Assembly (NCBI GenBank): GCA_029204225.1
Contig: CM055101.1
Span: 4,521,391 to 4,585,390 of the forward strand
DNA: 64,000 bases
Origin: Diphasiastrum complanatum
Taxonomy: Eukaryota > Streptophyta > Lycopodiopsida > Lycopodiales > Lycopodiaceae
Direction: 5' to 3'
Under the pieces are notes generated by a model that was not told the DNA's origin, did not search any database, and was given only the letters and a program-made list of their open reading frames with translations. Positions 1 through 9,934 of this stretch are shown in pieces (position 1 is the stretch's first letter; each line of letters starts with the position of its first letter). A program made the translations under genes and the position numbers.

Positions 1-318
1 GCAATGTGTAGTGCTGCACAAGAAGCTATATGGTTGAGACAAATCTTGGAAGAAATTGGCATGAAGCAGAAAAATCCCACGACTTTCCATAGCGACAGTC
101 AGAGTGACATTCAGCTAGCAAAGAATCCAGTGTTCCATGCGAGAACTAAACACATTGAGATTCAATATCACTTCATACGTGAGAGGCTGCTGAGTCGTGA
201 AATTCATGTTGTTCATTGTAGCACAGAAGAACAACTAGCTGATATTTTCACTAAGCCACTTACTGGAGAAAAGTTTGATAAGTTTAGATCAAAACTTTAT
301 GTACTTAAAGTGTGTTGA
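1..318 (+). pseudogene. Copia element A: C-terminal RNase H fragment, cut by window edge
   Basis: This is the last ~104 residues of a Ty1/copia polyprotein. RNase H removes RNA from the RNA:DNA hybrid during reverse transcription. Visible hallmarks are the SAAQEAIWLRQ helix, a HSDSQS aspartate motif, the NPVFHARTKHIEIQYHFIRE block and the terminal LADIFTKPL motif. The frame is open to its natural stop at 316-318, about 55 bases before the LTR. The rest of the element lies left of the window. It is close to A2 at 30,924-31,239, so both belong to one family. The ATG at position 4 is internal, not a start. Confidence 0.9.
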
Positions 319-373
319 CTTTAAAGCTATGAATATGACTGTATAAAAAGTGACTCTACTTTAAGGGAGAGAG

Positions 374-644
374 TTAGAATTAAAGTTAGAATCACTGTGT
401 TACTGTACTGTGGGTCCTATCAGTGGATAGGGATCAATTGGCCTCGTCACGAGGCAAGTCGATGGGACACGCGTCCCGCCAACGACAACCTGGGTCATGC
501 ATGGGTTGCCTGAGTGAACAACTATATGTACAGTGTAATTTCATTTTGAGAAATACAGTTGCTATGTGAGCTTGCTGAGGAGAGTGTTTTCTATCTGTGT
601 TATTGTGTAGCATGATCTGTGTTCCTGTGCAAAGCAAATTCTAA
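374..644 (+). repeat. 3' LTR of copia element A
   Basis: A 271-base block after the purine-rich tract gggagagag. It aligns nearly end to end with 31,278-31,547 downstream of A2. The ends form an inverted repeat (TTAGAATT ... AATTCTAA) instead of the usual TG...CA; the boundaries are uncertain by about 2 bases. Directly to its right begins interrupted pol coding of element B, so A is inserted in B. Confidence 0.8.
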
Positions 645-1771
645 GTGAAATGACATCTCTACCAACAATCACTTTGTTAGTAGAAGGAACGTAAACCTTG
701 TAGGCTTAACTCAACTCACTATATCCAACAAAAATACCTTTTCTTGAAGATGGATCCTCCTTGGTCATATCATCAAGAGTAATATTGACATAGCATGTGC
801 ATCCAAAAGTTCTAAGAAAATTGACACTCGGCCTCCTCTTGAATAGCATCTCAAAAGGTGTCCTCCCATCCAAAATAGCACTCAGCCACCTATTGCACAA
901 GAAATTAGCACACAACAGAGCTTGTTCCCAAAATGGCTTATCATGTTTAGCACTTAATCTCATGGCTTTGGCACTTTCACATAAAGTCTTATTCTTCCTT
1001 TTAACCACTCCATTTTGTTGTGGGGTCCTTGGTGTTGTATACTCCCTCTGGATCATCACAAAAAACCTTGAGCTTGAAAGATATGTACTCACTCCTTAAG
1101 CACTTGATCCTTGTGGAAAATTGGTTCTCCCTTTCATTCTTGAACTTAACAAAGACATCATATTCTCCATCTTTGATCTTTAGTAGATAGATCCAACAAA
1201 ATCTACTAAAATCATCAATGAAAGTTACATACATCTCTCCACTATTGCTAATTGTAGTAATTTCATGAATATCTGAATGTACAACTTGAAAAAGCTTTGT
1301 AGATCTAGATGTAGATATAGTATAAGGTAGTCTATGTGACTTTGACAAAGCACGAGACTCACAAACATGATTGATACTTTTTAAGGAACTTGGAGGACCA
1401 ATCACAACTTGCTTCCTAGCAATTACCTCCAATGACTTGAAATTGAGGTGTCTCATCCTTTTATGCCAAACCTCTTGAATAGGTATTTGCTCTCTTGCAA
1501 CACATCCAACTTGGTTAGAAATAACACAAGCATCTAGTTTGAACAACTTTCCTTGCCTTTTATCTTTTGAAACCAAAATATCCTTCCTTTTGATCATACA
1601 AGCATCTCTATCAATCTCAACTTTGAGGCCTTTAATTAGCAATTGACTCACACTAAGTAAATTCTTGGTAATAGACGGAATGAACAAAACATGCTTAAAA
1701 TAAACATTCCTATTTGTAGAGAGAGAAATAGGAATTGTGCCCAATCCCTTTGATTGCACACTCACCATCAT
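645..1771 (-). pseudogene. Copia element B: pre-integrase and integrase, broken
   Basis: Minus-strand Ty1/copia integrase, the enzyme that joins element cDNA to chromosomal DNA. Reading leftward from 1,771 one sees the post-protease block (SITKNLLSVSQL), the pre-integrase domain (EVWHKRMRHLNFKSLE), the first catalytic Asp in VVHSDIH, then the core and the C-terminal GCTCYVNITLDD segment. It is inactive: the second-Asp motif has lost its DNGG residues (LRSEYIS), the catalytic Glu has become Lys (GVVKRKNKT), and there is a frameshift near 1,090 and a stop near 706. Coding continues to about 648 and stops where LTR A begins; the RT half presumably lies beyond A, outside the window. It resembles F throughout. 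Confidence 0.88.
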
Positions 1772-2758
1772 TGGCCGTGTAAATCACCCTCTTGTCATCT
1801 CCATATGCCAACAAAGAAGTGAAGTACTCTTTGTGAAAAGTCATGTGTGAACTTGCTCCACTATCAATCCACCATGGATCTAGATCTCCATCATTAGAAA
1901 GCATACATGAAGACAACACAAAAGCATCATCATTTGCATCTTGAACATCCAAACCATCCTCATCAAGAGTAAGATTACCTTGTTTTTCTCCTTGATCTCT
2001 CTTCTTCTTGTAACACTCACTTGCAAAGTGTCCTTTGATGCCACAATAGAAGCACTTGAGCTTTGATCTATCTTTATTTTTGTCATTTGAAGAAGCATCC
2101 CCTTGATCTTTCCCTTTAGACCACTTGCTTTTGCTTTTGCCCTTGAATTTGCCCTTGATGAACATAGCGAAGATCCACCTCTTGCTTGAAGCCTATATTC
2201 TTCATTGATCAAGATCTCTTGAAGATCAGTCAAATTTAGCAAAGTCTTTTGAATAGCAAGACTTTGAACAATGTTAGCATGAGAATCCAACAATCCATTA
2301 AGAATAACTTGAACAATCTCTTCTTCCTTAATGCTCTCATCAATGCAAGCCAACTCATCATTCAATGCTTTCACTCTGAAAATAAAAGTATTTGAACTTT
2401 TTTCATTATTTTGCAAACAAGAATAGACTTGCCTTCTTAGATTCAACACTCTAGAAGTAGATTTGGATTAATAAAGCTTCTTCAATGAATCCCAAACTTC
2501 ACTTAATAAAGTACACTTACCAACTTCTTTGAGAAGCTCATTGGTAACATTCATCTTTATCATGTGTAGAGCCTTTTTTGCTCTCTTGTCATATATCATT
2601 TGATCTTGTTGTGTTGTTGGTCTCACCTCCAAACCTACAACAATGTCCAAAACATCATTCGTCTCAAGAAGTGATTCCATCCTCACTTTCCACAATGGAT
2701 AGTTACTTGAGGTAAGCTTATCATTGGCATCCAACATGACTCCACTTGATGTAGCCAT
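1738..2758 (-). pseudogene. Copia element B: gag and protease
   Basis: Structural (gag) and protease part of B. The start ATG at 2,756-2,758 gives MATSSGVMLDANDKL, matching the N-terminus of F. A UBN2-type gag follows (SSNYPLWKVRMESLLE), then a basic Lys/Gly/Ser stretch, a CCHC zinc knuckle (KCFYCGIKGHFASEC) for RNA binding, and the protease active-site block WWIDSGASSHM with an intact DSG. Breaks: an in-frame TAA near 2,468 where F has Glu, a frameshift near 2,165 and another near 1,738. Clearly homologous to F but much older. Confidence 0.88.
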
Positions 2759-3346
2759 GTAGCAATGACTCTATCCTCTCTCTCAACCTATTTCAATGCA
2801 CAAAGCACTCCCTTGAACAACAACAAATGTTTTCAAAAGAAAATCACAAAGATATGAAACTTTTCAATTCTCCTCTAGCAGTTATACCAAGCAAATCAAC
2901 AAATAAACTAGTGAAATCTTGATCAGCTTTTGATCTATCCTCAATCTAATGTTTCTTGCCACTTCCTAAAATTGAAACACACTCTAATGAAGTTCAGTAA
3001 CCTCACAATTTAGAGATTCAATCAAAATTAGGGTTTTGACAAAATCACAAAAAATTGATTATCTCAAAATCTACATGCAATTGCCTAAATCTTGATATGC
3101 AATCTTGTAGCCACTACTTAGACTTTTGCAATGCTCTAAAAATTGGCCAATTCCAGTAAGTATGTTTGGAAATCGGATTGATCAAGAATATAACCCGAAA
3201 ATAGAGTTTTGATCTACAAAAGTTCCAATCTACATATGCAAGAAACTCGATTTTGGTGTAGAATCCAATCTAGCATGCTCTAGCATTGATATCTTCTCCA
3301 AATCATTGATAGATGTGAATGCTTTCTTCATAACATGAAACACAAG

Positions 3347-3358
3347 CTCTGATACCAT
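3347..3358 (-). other. Primer-binding site of element B (initiator Met tRNA)
   Basis: On the minus strand this reads TGGTATCAGAGC, complementary to the 3' end of plant initiator tRNA-Met, the usual copia primer. It abuts a TG...-type LTR edge (tgtgaaag on the plus strand). Confidence 0.85.
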
Positions 3359-3610
3359 GTGAAAGTTTTCAGATCTATTAAGATCCAAACCTATAAAATG
3401 ATCTTTGGTTAAAAAACAAGCAATTCACGAATCTTGCCAATGTAGAAAAATCAACATCTACACTATGAATGAGATGCAAACTCTAATAGATCTTGATCAA
3501 ACATAAATCAAAGCCTAAAATAATGTTTTTGTTCATACAATTACAGTAATCTACTGTATTTCACGCGTGTGGATCTGAAAATAGCTTTTAATGAATATTT
3601 TACACACAAG
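3359..3610 (-). repeat. 5' LTR of copia element B (outer end uncertain)
   Basis: Begins exactly beside the primer-binding site with tgtgaaagtttt (the LTR 3' end on the minus strand). The outer end is placed at the ttttacaca near 3,600 because it gives a short inverted match, but no second LTR copy is in the window to confirm it. It contains ATTTCACGCGTGTGG, one of the recurring CACGYG-type motifs discussed in the findings. Confidence 0.55.
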
Positions 3611-4660
3611 ATTGCAAGATATCACACGTATAGTGAACTATTTCAGTCTGTCTGTCTGTGCATCCGTGACTTTTTTTGTATACTTCGTTGATCCCTTTAT
3701 GTGATCAATCCAGGGAACTGATTAAGTTAGAAGATCTAATCAAAAGAAATGCATTAGCCTTAAACAAAACTGATTCCAGTTTTCTGTCATTGTCCTCTGT
3801 GAATCATCCGCCTTCTGTCTGTTGCGCTTTGGCCTTCACGCTGCAGGCCTTCGCTTTTTTCTTTTTGCGACTTTAAGAGTAGTGTCGGTTTTTCAAGGGC
3901 ACCTTTAGTTTATGCTAGAAAGACACCTTTGGGATTCTAAGGGTACGCTTTTCAATGTCGCCTTTCTCGCAAGCAGGCAAAAAAGCTAAAGGTAGGCCTA
4001 AAGGGTTTATAGGACATTTGGCGACACAAAGCACAAAAGGCCAACACAAGGCATAAACTAGTTTTAAGGACAGTGTCCCTTTTAAGGGTAGGCGCAAAAT
4101 GCGACTTAAGGACAATAACCATTTTTAAAGACAGGTGTCGCTTTTTCCCTAAAGGTGAAAAAGCCAAGGGGCAAAAAAGCTGACTAAAGGGCAGAAAATA
4201 GTTCTAAGGCTAGTGCCCCACCTTTAAGGTGTCCTTCTTTTAAGGGCAGTTGTAGCTTTTTCAGAAAAGCAAAAAAGCCGAAATGCAAAAAAGCCGAAAT
4301 GCAAAAAAATCGACTTTAAATCAAAAAATCAGTTGTAAGGCAAATGTCGCATTTCTAAGGGTGAGTGTCCCTATTTATAAGAGTCTAAACCTTTCTAAGG
4401 CATCTTAGAGACAGTGTCGTCTTTTTCGCAAGAATGCAAAAAATGCGACAGTGTCGAAAAAAGTTCTCAGAATTATTTTCTAAGTGTTTTAGACCTAGGG
4501 ATGAATTTTCCTCATGACCCAAAAAGTGAACTGTGCGACAAAACAGTTCAAAAATGCAGACTGTGCAAGACTAGTCCAAAATGCATAGTCGCAAAAAAAT
4601 AGCAAAGGAAAAACTAAGGTAAAATGCTAAGGCTTTGAAAGATAGAAGCTCTTGGTTTCT
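3611..4660. repeat. Low-complexity region with recurring TAAGG, AAAAAGC and TGCGACA words
   Basis: No gene seen. From about 3,890 to 4,620 the sequence is built from short words repeated irregularly (aaaaaagc, taaggg, gtgtcg/cgacac, gcgaca). It lies just 3' of the D pol stop on the minus strand, where D's 3' LTR should be, so it may be that LTR; no partner copy is present to test this. Open frames here are compositional. Confidence 0.45.
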
Positions 4661-5940
4661 TCAGCTCCCTCTCAAAGCTGGTATTTTTCTGATTTCTAAG
4701 CTTGCGCGTTGCTTCTCAAAAATTGCCTTGTCAAGAGGCTTCGTGAAGATATCAGCCACCATCTGCTTCGTTGGAATAAACTCGATCTTCAGCCTGTCTT
4801 TCTCAACCAGATCTCTTATCAAATGATATCTAATAGCAATGTGTTTCGTCTTGGAATGAAACACTAGATCCTTCGTCAGATGAATGGTGGATGTATTGTC
4901 CATGAAGAGTAGCAGCAGCTCGTTGGAGTTCTCTCCTAGTCCATCAAGAAACTGCTTGAGCCATATAAGCTCGTTCGCCATCTTGGCTGCTGCAACATAC
5001 TCTGCTTTGTAGGATGATTGCACAATTACAATCTGCTTCATGCTAATCCATATCACAACTGCATCGGCTGCTATTATGCATTCTCTTGAGATGCTCTTAT
5101 AGTCATCTTTCAGGGATGCCCAACTTGCATCATTGTAGGATTTGATCTGGAATCCTTCATGTTGAAAGAAACACAGCCCATAATCCTTCGTCTGTTGAAG
5201 GCATTGCAGAATTCTCTTGGCTATCTTCCACTGTGTAGGGCCTGGATTGATATTAAACTGGCTCATTCTGAAAACTGCATAAGCAATGTCAGGGCATGTA
5301 TTATCTACCAAGTACATGAGCGATCCAATTAACCTCCTGCACGGAACGTTCTGCATGGCTTACTCTTATGCATTCTGCGGGCAGTCTTGCTTGGTCAAAA
5401 CTATTCTAGCTACCATGGGCGTATTAGCTCCCTTGCAGTCTATCATTTGAAAATTATCAATGATTTTCTGGATGTATCTTTACTAGTGAAGATATAGCTT
5501 TCCTCCGTCAAGATCTCTATCAATCTGCAATACTAGGTAGCATCTTGCTTCCCCTAGGTCTTATATTTTACAATACTGTGAAATATCATGCTTCACCTAA
5601 GCAATCAGCTCATCGCTTCTGGACAGGATCAAAGTTTCATCCACGTAGACTGCTATGATTATGATTTTCCCATTTGTGACCTTCGTATAGACATTGCAGT
5701 CGGCCATCAACGGTTGAAATTCTAAGGATTTAAGAGTGTGATCCTTCTTCTTATACCACTATCTGGCAGACTGCTTCAGTTCGTATATGCTTCGTTGCAT
5801 TCGACAAGCATAGTTAGCAAAGCATGAGCAGATGAATCACGGAGGTTGGTCCATATAGACTTCTTCATTCAACTTGTCGTGTAGGAAGGCGGTCTTTTCA
5901 TCCACTATGTGGATCTTGAGACTGTATGCTGCTGCATATG
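4661..5940 (-). pseudogene. Copia element D: reverse transcriptase and RNase H, broken
   Basis: Minus-strand RT-RNase H. 4,661-5,356 encodes RRLIGSLMYLV ... NDASWASLKDD ... FHSKTKHIAIRYH ... VADIFTKPLDK, a nearly intact RNase H. Upstream, interrupted RT includes KTAFLHDKLNEEVYMDQPP (about 5,840-5,900) and the catalytic box VYVDETL, in which YVDD has become YVDE. There are several stops and frameshifts between 5,357 and 5,900. The RNase H is more like the L/M family than C, so D and C are different lineages joined near 5,940. Confidence 0.85.
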
Positions 5941-6882
5941 CAAATAACAAGCATATCATATTCAATCTTCATGGCCTCATACCACTCCTTGGTATTGAGG
6001 GCTTCTTGAACATCTTTGGGCTCCTCATGAGAAACAAAATAAGCATAAGCGGAATCAAAATCCACTTGTTTTCCTTTGTCATCATAAGTGAGCCTCTTGG
6101 GCTCGGATCTCTCCCTCATGGATCTTCTAGGAGTGAAAATCCGAGGACTTCCATCTTCAAATCTTGACTCCTCCATATGTTGATTGTCTTCAATAACAAT
6201 AGGTGATAGATTTTGAGGTTGCTTGATCTCGGCCCCTCCAAGATTGGACTTTTCTTCTTCATGAAAAACTACATCTCTACTATCAATTACTTTAGAGGTA
6301 GAGAGCATGTAGATTCGATAGGCTTTCTTGTTGGATGAATATCCAACCATTACTCCTTTGCTTGCACAAGGATCATCCTTCTTTCTCGTTTCCAAGGGAA
6401 TATGGACAAGGCATATGCATCCAAATACTCTAAGGTGTTCAACCTTAGGTTTCTTCAAATAGAGTGCTTCATATGGTGACTTTTCTCCAAGTGCAACATG
6501 AGGGAGTCTATTGCAAAGATAGTTTGAACAATTGATAGCCTCACCCCAAAAGTCTTTTGGCAAAGATGCCTCAATTCTGATGGTTTTGGCACATTCACAC
6601 AGTGTTCTATTCTTTCTTTCAGCCGCCCCATTTTGAGAAGGTGTATATGCACAAGAAAACTCCCTTTTAATGCCTTCAAGCTCACAATAATCATGAAACT
6701 TATTGGAAGTGTACTCACCACCTCCATCACTTCTAAGAATCTTGATTTTGTAAGAAAATTGCTTTTCAACTAGAGCTTTGAACTTTAGGAAATAGTCAAA
6801 CACCATAGATTTTGAAACTAGAGGATATACCCAAGTAAATCTAGTGAGATCATCAATGAAAGTTACAAAGCAAATTGAGCGT
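5941..6882 (-). pseudogene. Copia element C: integrase core and C-terminus
   Basis: Long open minus-strand frame coding a copia integrase from FIDDLTRFTWVYPL through the second catalytic Asp (LRSDGGGEYTSNKF) and the Glu (NGAAERKNRT) to the C-terminal region (MVGYSSNKKAYRIY, SRDVVFHEEE, a basic RRSMRERSEPKRLTYDDKGK linker). The first catalytic Asp and pre-integrase domain are missing because gag is fused directly at about 6,882. At the left end the frame passes into a different lineage's RT. Closest relative here is H (53.6-54.5 kb). Confidence 0.87.
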
Positions 6883-7152
6883 ATCCCAAGCATCTTTGGC
6901 ATTAGTACAAGCACCAATTTCTCTTAAGATGTCATTTGAGACATTCATCTTAATATAATGTAGAGCCATCCTGGCTCTCTTTTTGTACTTTGGAATTTCT
7001 TGAGGAATTTGTGGTTCTTCTTCAATGCCAAGTACAATATCCATCACATCTTGTAGTATTAAGAAAGATTCCATTCCAACCTTCCAAATTGAGTAATTGG
7101 AGGTTGACAACCTTTCACTTGCTTCTAATAGAAAGACACCCATTGAAGTCAT
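6883..7152 (-). pseudogene. Copia element C: gag N-terminus, fused to integrase
   Basis: Starts with ATG at 7,150-7,152 (MTSMGVFLLEASERLS) and encodes the first ~90 residues of UBN2-type gag (STSNYSIWKVGMESFL ... KKRARMALHYIKMNVS). After DAWDTLNLL it jumps straight into integrase, so the rest of gag, the zinc knuckle, protease and integrase N-terminus are deleted, with a one-base-type frame change at the join. I chose this ATG over the upstream MIGSYS because it aligns with the H and F starts. Confidence 0.85.
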
Positions 7153-7814
7153 AAAGAATGATGGAAATAAAAAAAAATGGATGAAAGAATTGCTTTTCTT
7201 CTCACTATAGGAACCAATCAAGGGTACATAACCAAATCCTATATAAGAATTAGCAAAAAACTATGAGATAGATCTCACTAGCTTGACAATCTCTCTAAAA
7301 CAAGATTTGAATCATCAAAAAAGATGAAGTATGGCAAAAGTTATGGTTTTCTGAATTTCACACGTGTGAAATATTCCAAAAATGTCAAATTGACTCAAAT
7401 ACAATCTATTTATATGAAACAATTTGCCTAGAATCTATAAGTTTTGTCTAAATCACATATAGATGAGATTGTGTAGCTTCTGGATGATTTTTGTGATCAT
7501 TCAAGCAATAAATGACATGTACACATGATTTGCCACAGGTCTAGGCGCCCTACCTATGACTCTTCAAAAGCTTATAACTTCTGATTGGCTTATCCAACTG
7601 CGATGATTCAAATTGCATTAGATTCTACACATTTATAGCTTTCTAGTGGGCTGATTTGCTTGAAATTTGGATTTGAGGTGAGAGAGAACCACCAATCTAA
7701 AAATGGGTGGATTTCACACGCGCCAGCACCTGAAATTCTGTACAGTACCTGATTTGACCCATTCAATGTGGTTTGTAGCTCAGAATCACAAGAAAACTAC
7801 AAACTAGCTAGAAG
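7153..7814 (-). other. 5' leader of element C (no gene)
   Basis: Non-coding. Similar in layout and in several words to the leader of H (62,551-63,310): a CACGTG-type motif, an agcttataactt block and a second TTTCACACG motif. No LTR or primer site remains at its right end; it is cut off at about 7,815 by plus-strand copia S. Confidence 0.6.
7355..7372. promoter_or_regulatory. 18-bp perfect palindrome containing a G-box (CACGTG)
   Basis: ATTTCACACGTGTGAAAT is identical to its reverse complement. CACGTG is the plant bZIP/bHLH G-box core. Related half-sites recur in the LTRs or leaders of B, F, H and N. Confidence 0.6.
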
Positions 7815-8169
7815 GTAGAATCTAGACAATTCCTAGGAAAACGTGGTCTTTCTTACACAAAGCAAATATGCACAAGATTTGCTTTATAAGTTCAATATTT
7901 AGGATTGTAAGCCTTTGAGTACACCTATAGATGTCAACACGAAGCTTACTACATATGATGAATCTGAGAAAGTGGATGCTTATTTGTATAGATAGCTGGT
8001 GGGTATTTCTTATGTTGTTGGTGTTGTTAGTCAATTTATTCAAGATCTTAGTCAAACACACTGGAAGTCTGTTAAACGTATTCTCGGATACATTCAAGGG
8101 ACATTGAATTTTGGTTTGAAGTATGATCATCCTGAAGCACCAATATTGATATGATATAGATGCTGATTG
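7815..8169 (+). pseudogene. Copia scrap S: RT end and RNase H start
   Basis: Plus-strand fragment spanning the RT C-terminus to the start of RNase H: FLTQSKYAQDLLYKFNI, DCKPLSTPIDVNTKLTT, SQTHWKSVKRILGYIQGTL, NFGLKYDHPEAP. It has in-frame stops (near 7,900 and 8,025) and a one-base loss in the final YSDAD motif. It ends exactly at the LTR of R, so R is probably inserted in S; the other half of S is not visible. Confidence 0.8.
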
Positions 8170-9277
8170 TGTTGGAGAGAGAGGGGGAGAATAAATGACA
8201 AACATGAACGAGAAACGAACTCGAACAAGAAACGAACGAGAACAGAAAATGTTCGTGCGCAGTGGAATGAACTATACGACTCTCTCCGTAAGCATGACTA
8301 CGCCTATCAGAATGACAGAATTTTAGTGATAGAAATCATGGTCATTCTAGATTATGTAGCCAAACATTAATAGATGAAGCGCCAGAAGAATAATTTGTCG
8401 CGAATAGCAAGACAAATTATATGTCGCAAATGATTCGCGAAGAGCTAGACTGTGCTTGACTGATAATTAATCGCGAATGATTTGCGAAAGACAAGACTAA
8501 ATGTTAATCGTCTATTACCAATACGAACAACTAGAAAGATCAGACAGAATGAGAGATAAGCATGGCAATATTAACATAGATATGAATGCATAACAATGAA
8601 CTGTATCAGATTAAGTATAGCATGTATACATGTCAATAATGTGGTAGAGCACAATATAGTAGCGGACGAAATCGTGTGTCCTACAAAGCTTATTTCAATC
8701 TGTAAAAGGGAATTAGACCTTAATTCTGACAAAAATGAAGAGATCAATGCTCGGGACATCTACTTCGTTTATGTCGTCTTCTTCTGCTCTCTTCATCATC
8801 TTTTACATGAATGGTGTCCAGTATATATATATATTACATAACATTACAGGTGTGCAGATGTGCAAGTACAAAGTGGATGTGTTGTTTGTAGGAGATCGTG
8901 GGTGGTTGCAATCGTTGTCCAATCTGTTAGTGCAACTGCATAAGGTGAGCGTGAAAAGGGTGCGACGTTAGCCAATGCTGAAGTGAACGTTGGTGATGAT
9001 GCGAAAAGTGTGTCACTCTTATAAATGGCCTTAGGATAAGATTTACAGGGTGCCTTAGCTTTTAGGACACTTTTGGCATTCAGTAAGATAGTGTCCCCTT
9101 TTCGCCTATCACCTTAAACTGTGTAGAAACACGGTGTCGCGATTCTTTCGCCTTTTCTTTGTCTGTGCGAACTTGCATGTAAATATACAGACTGCGTGAC
9201 AACCTTAGTAAATATGCAGTATGAATGGAGGCGGACTAAAATGGAATTTAGGAGAGCTAGAGGGAATAAATCCAACA
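8170..9277 (-). repeat. 3' LTR of copia element R
   Basis: 1,108 bases bounded by TGTTGGA ... TCCAACA. On the minus strand it is preceded by a strong polypurine tract (AAGGGGGGG, 9,278-9,287). Its first ~210 bases match 12,591-12,792, the truncated 5' LTR. It contains a CGAAC-rich stretch (8,200-8,260), a TA run near 8,820 and TAAGG/GTGTCGC-type low complexity near 8,990-9,150. The small open frames inside it are not genes. Confidence 0.85.
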
Positions 9278-9287
9278 CCCCCCCTTA

Positions 9288-9934
9288 CTCTGGATCCGTG
9301 AATGCCTTGATCTTCAGACTGAGCAATGCACAAAATCTGTTGTGTGCATTAACACTGAGTGCTTTTGTGAAGATGTCTGCAACCATGTCCTGCGTTCTAC
9401 AGTACATTAAGCTTACCTCTTTGTAAGAACCTTGCCCCTGATGTAGTGATATCTGATCTCAATGTGCTTACTCCTAGAATGAAATCTAGGGTTGGCCAAT
9501 AAGGCAATAGCACTTTGATTATCACAAAATAAAATTGTAGGGCTATTCTGATACAGATTGATGTCTGATAGCAAATTTCTCAACCAAAACGCTTCCTTAA
9601 TAGATTGAGAAGCAACAATATATTCTGTTTCAGTAGAAGAAAGTGCGATAGAGATTTGCTTACGACCGTTGCATAAAATAGGACCGTCGTTGAAGAAGAA
9701 TGTAAATCCAGATGTGGATTTACAACTGTCTGCATATCCTCCCCAGCTTGCATCATAATAGCCACTGAATTGATGAAGATTGTCATTGTTGACATCTCCA
9801 TAGCAGATGCACTGGTCCATGGTAGCTCGAATATATCTTGTGACTCGAATAAGAGCCTTCCAACAGGTAATACCAGAATTAGCCATATATTGGCTTAGTG
9901 AGCTTACAGATGATTCTTGATTAGAGAGGAGCAC
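9288..9934 (-). pseudogene. Copia element R: RNase H
   Basis: Encodes the RT-RNase H tail: SLSQYMANSGITCWKALIRV, GYYDASWGGYADSCKSTSG, ISIALSSTETEYIVASQS, FCDNQSAIALLANPRFHSRS, then, after a frameshift near 9,415, MVADIFTKALS to a stop at 9,288. The D-E-D residues of RNase H appear present (YDASW, TETEY, CDNQS). The stop lies one base from the polypurine tract. To its right, the integrase C-terminal tail follows within about 200 bases, so the whole RT catalytic part is deleted. Confidence 0.87.
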
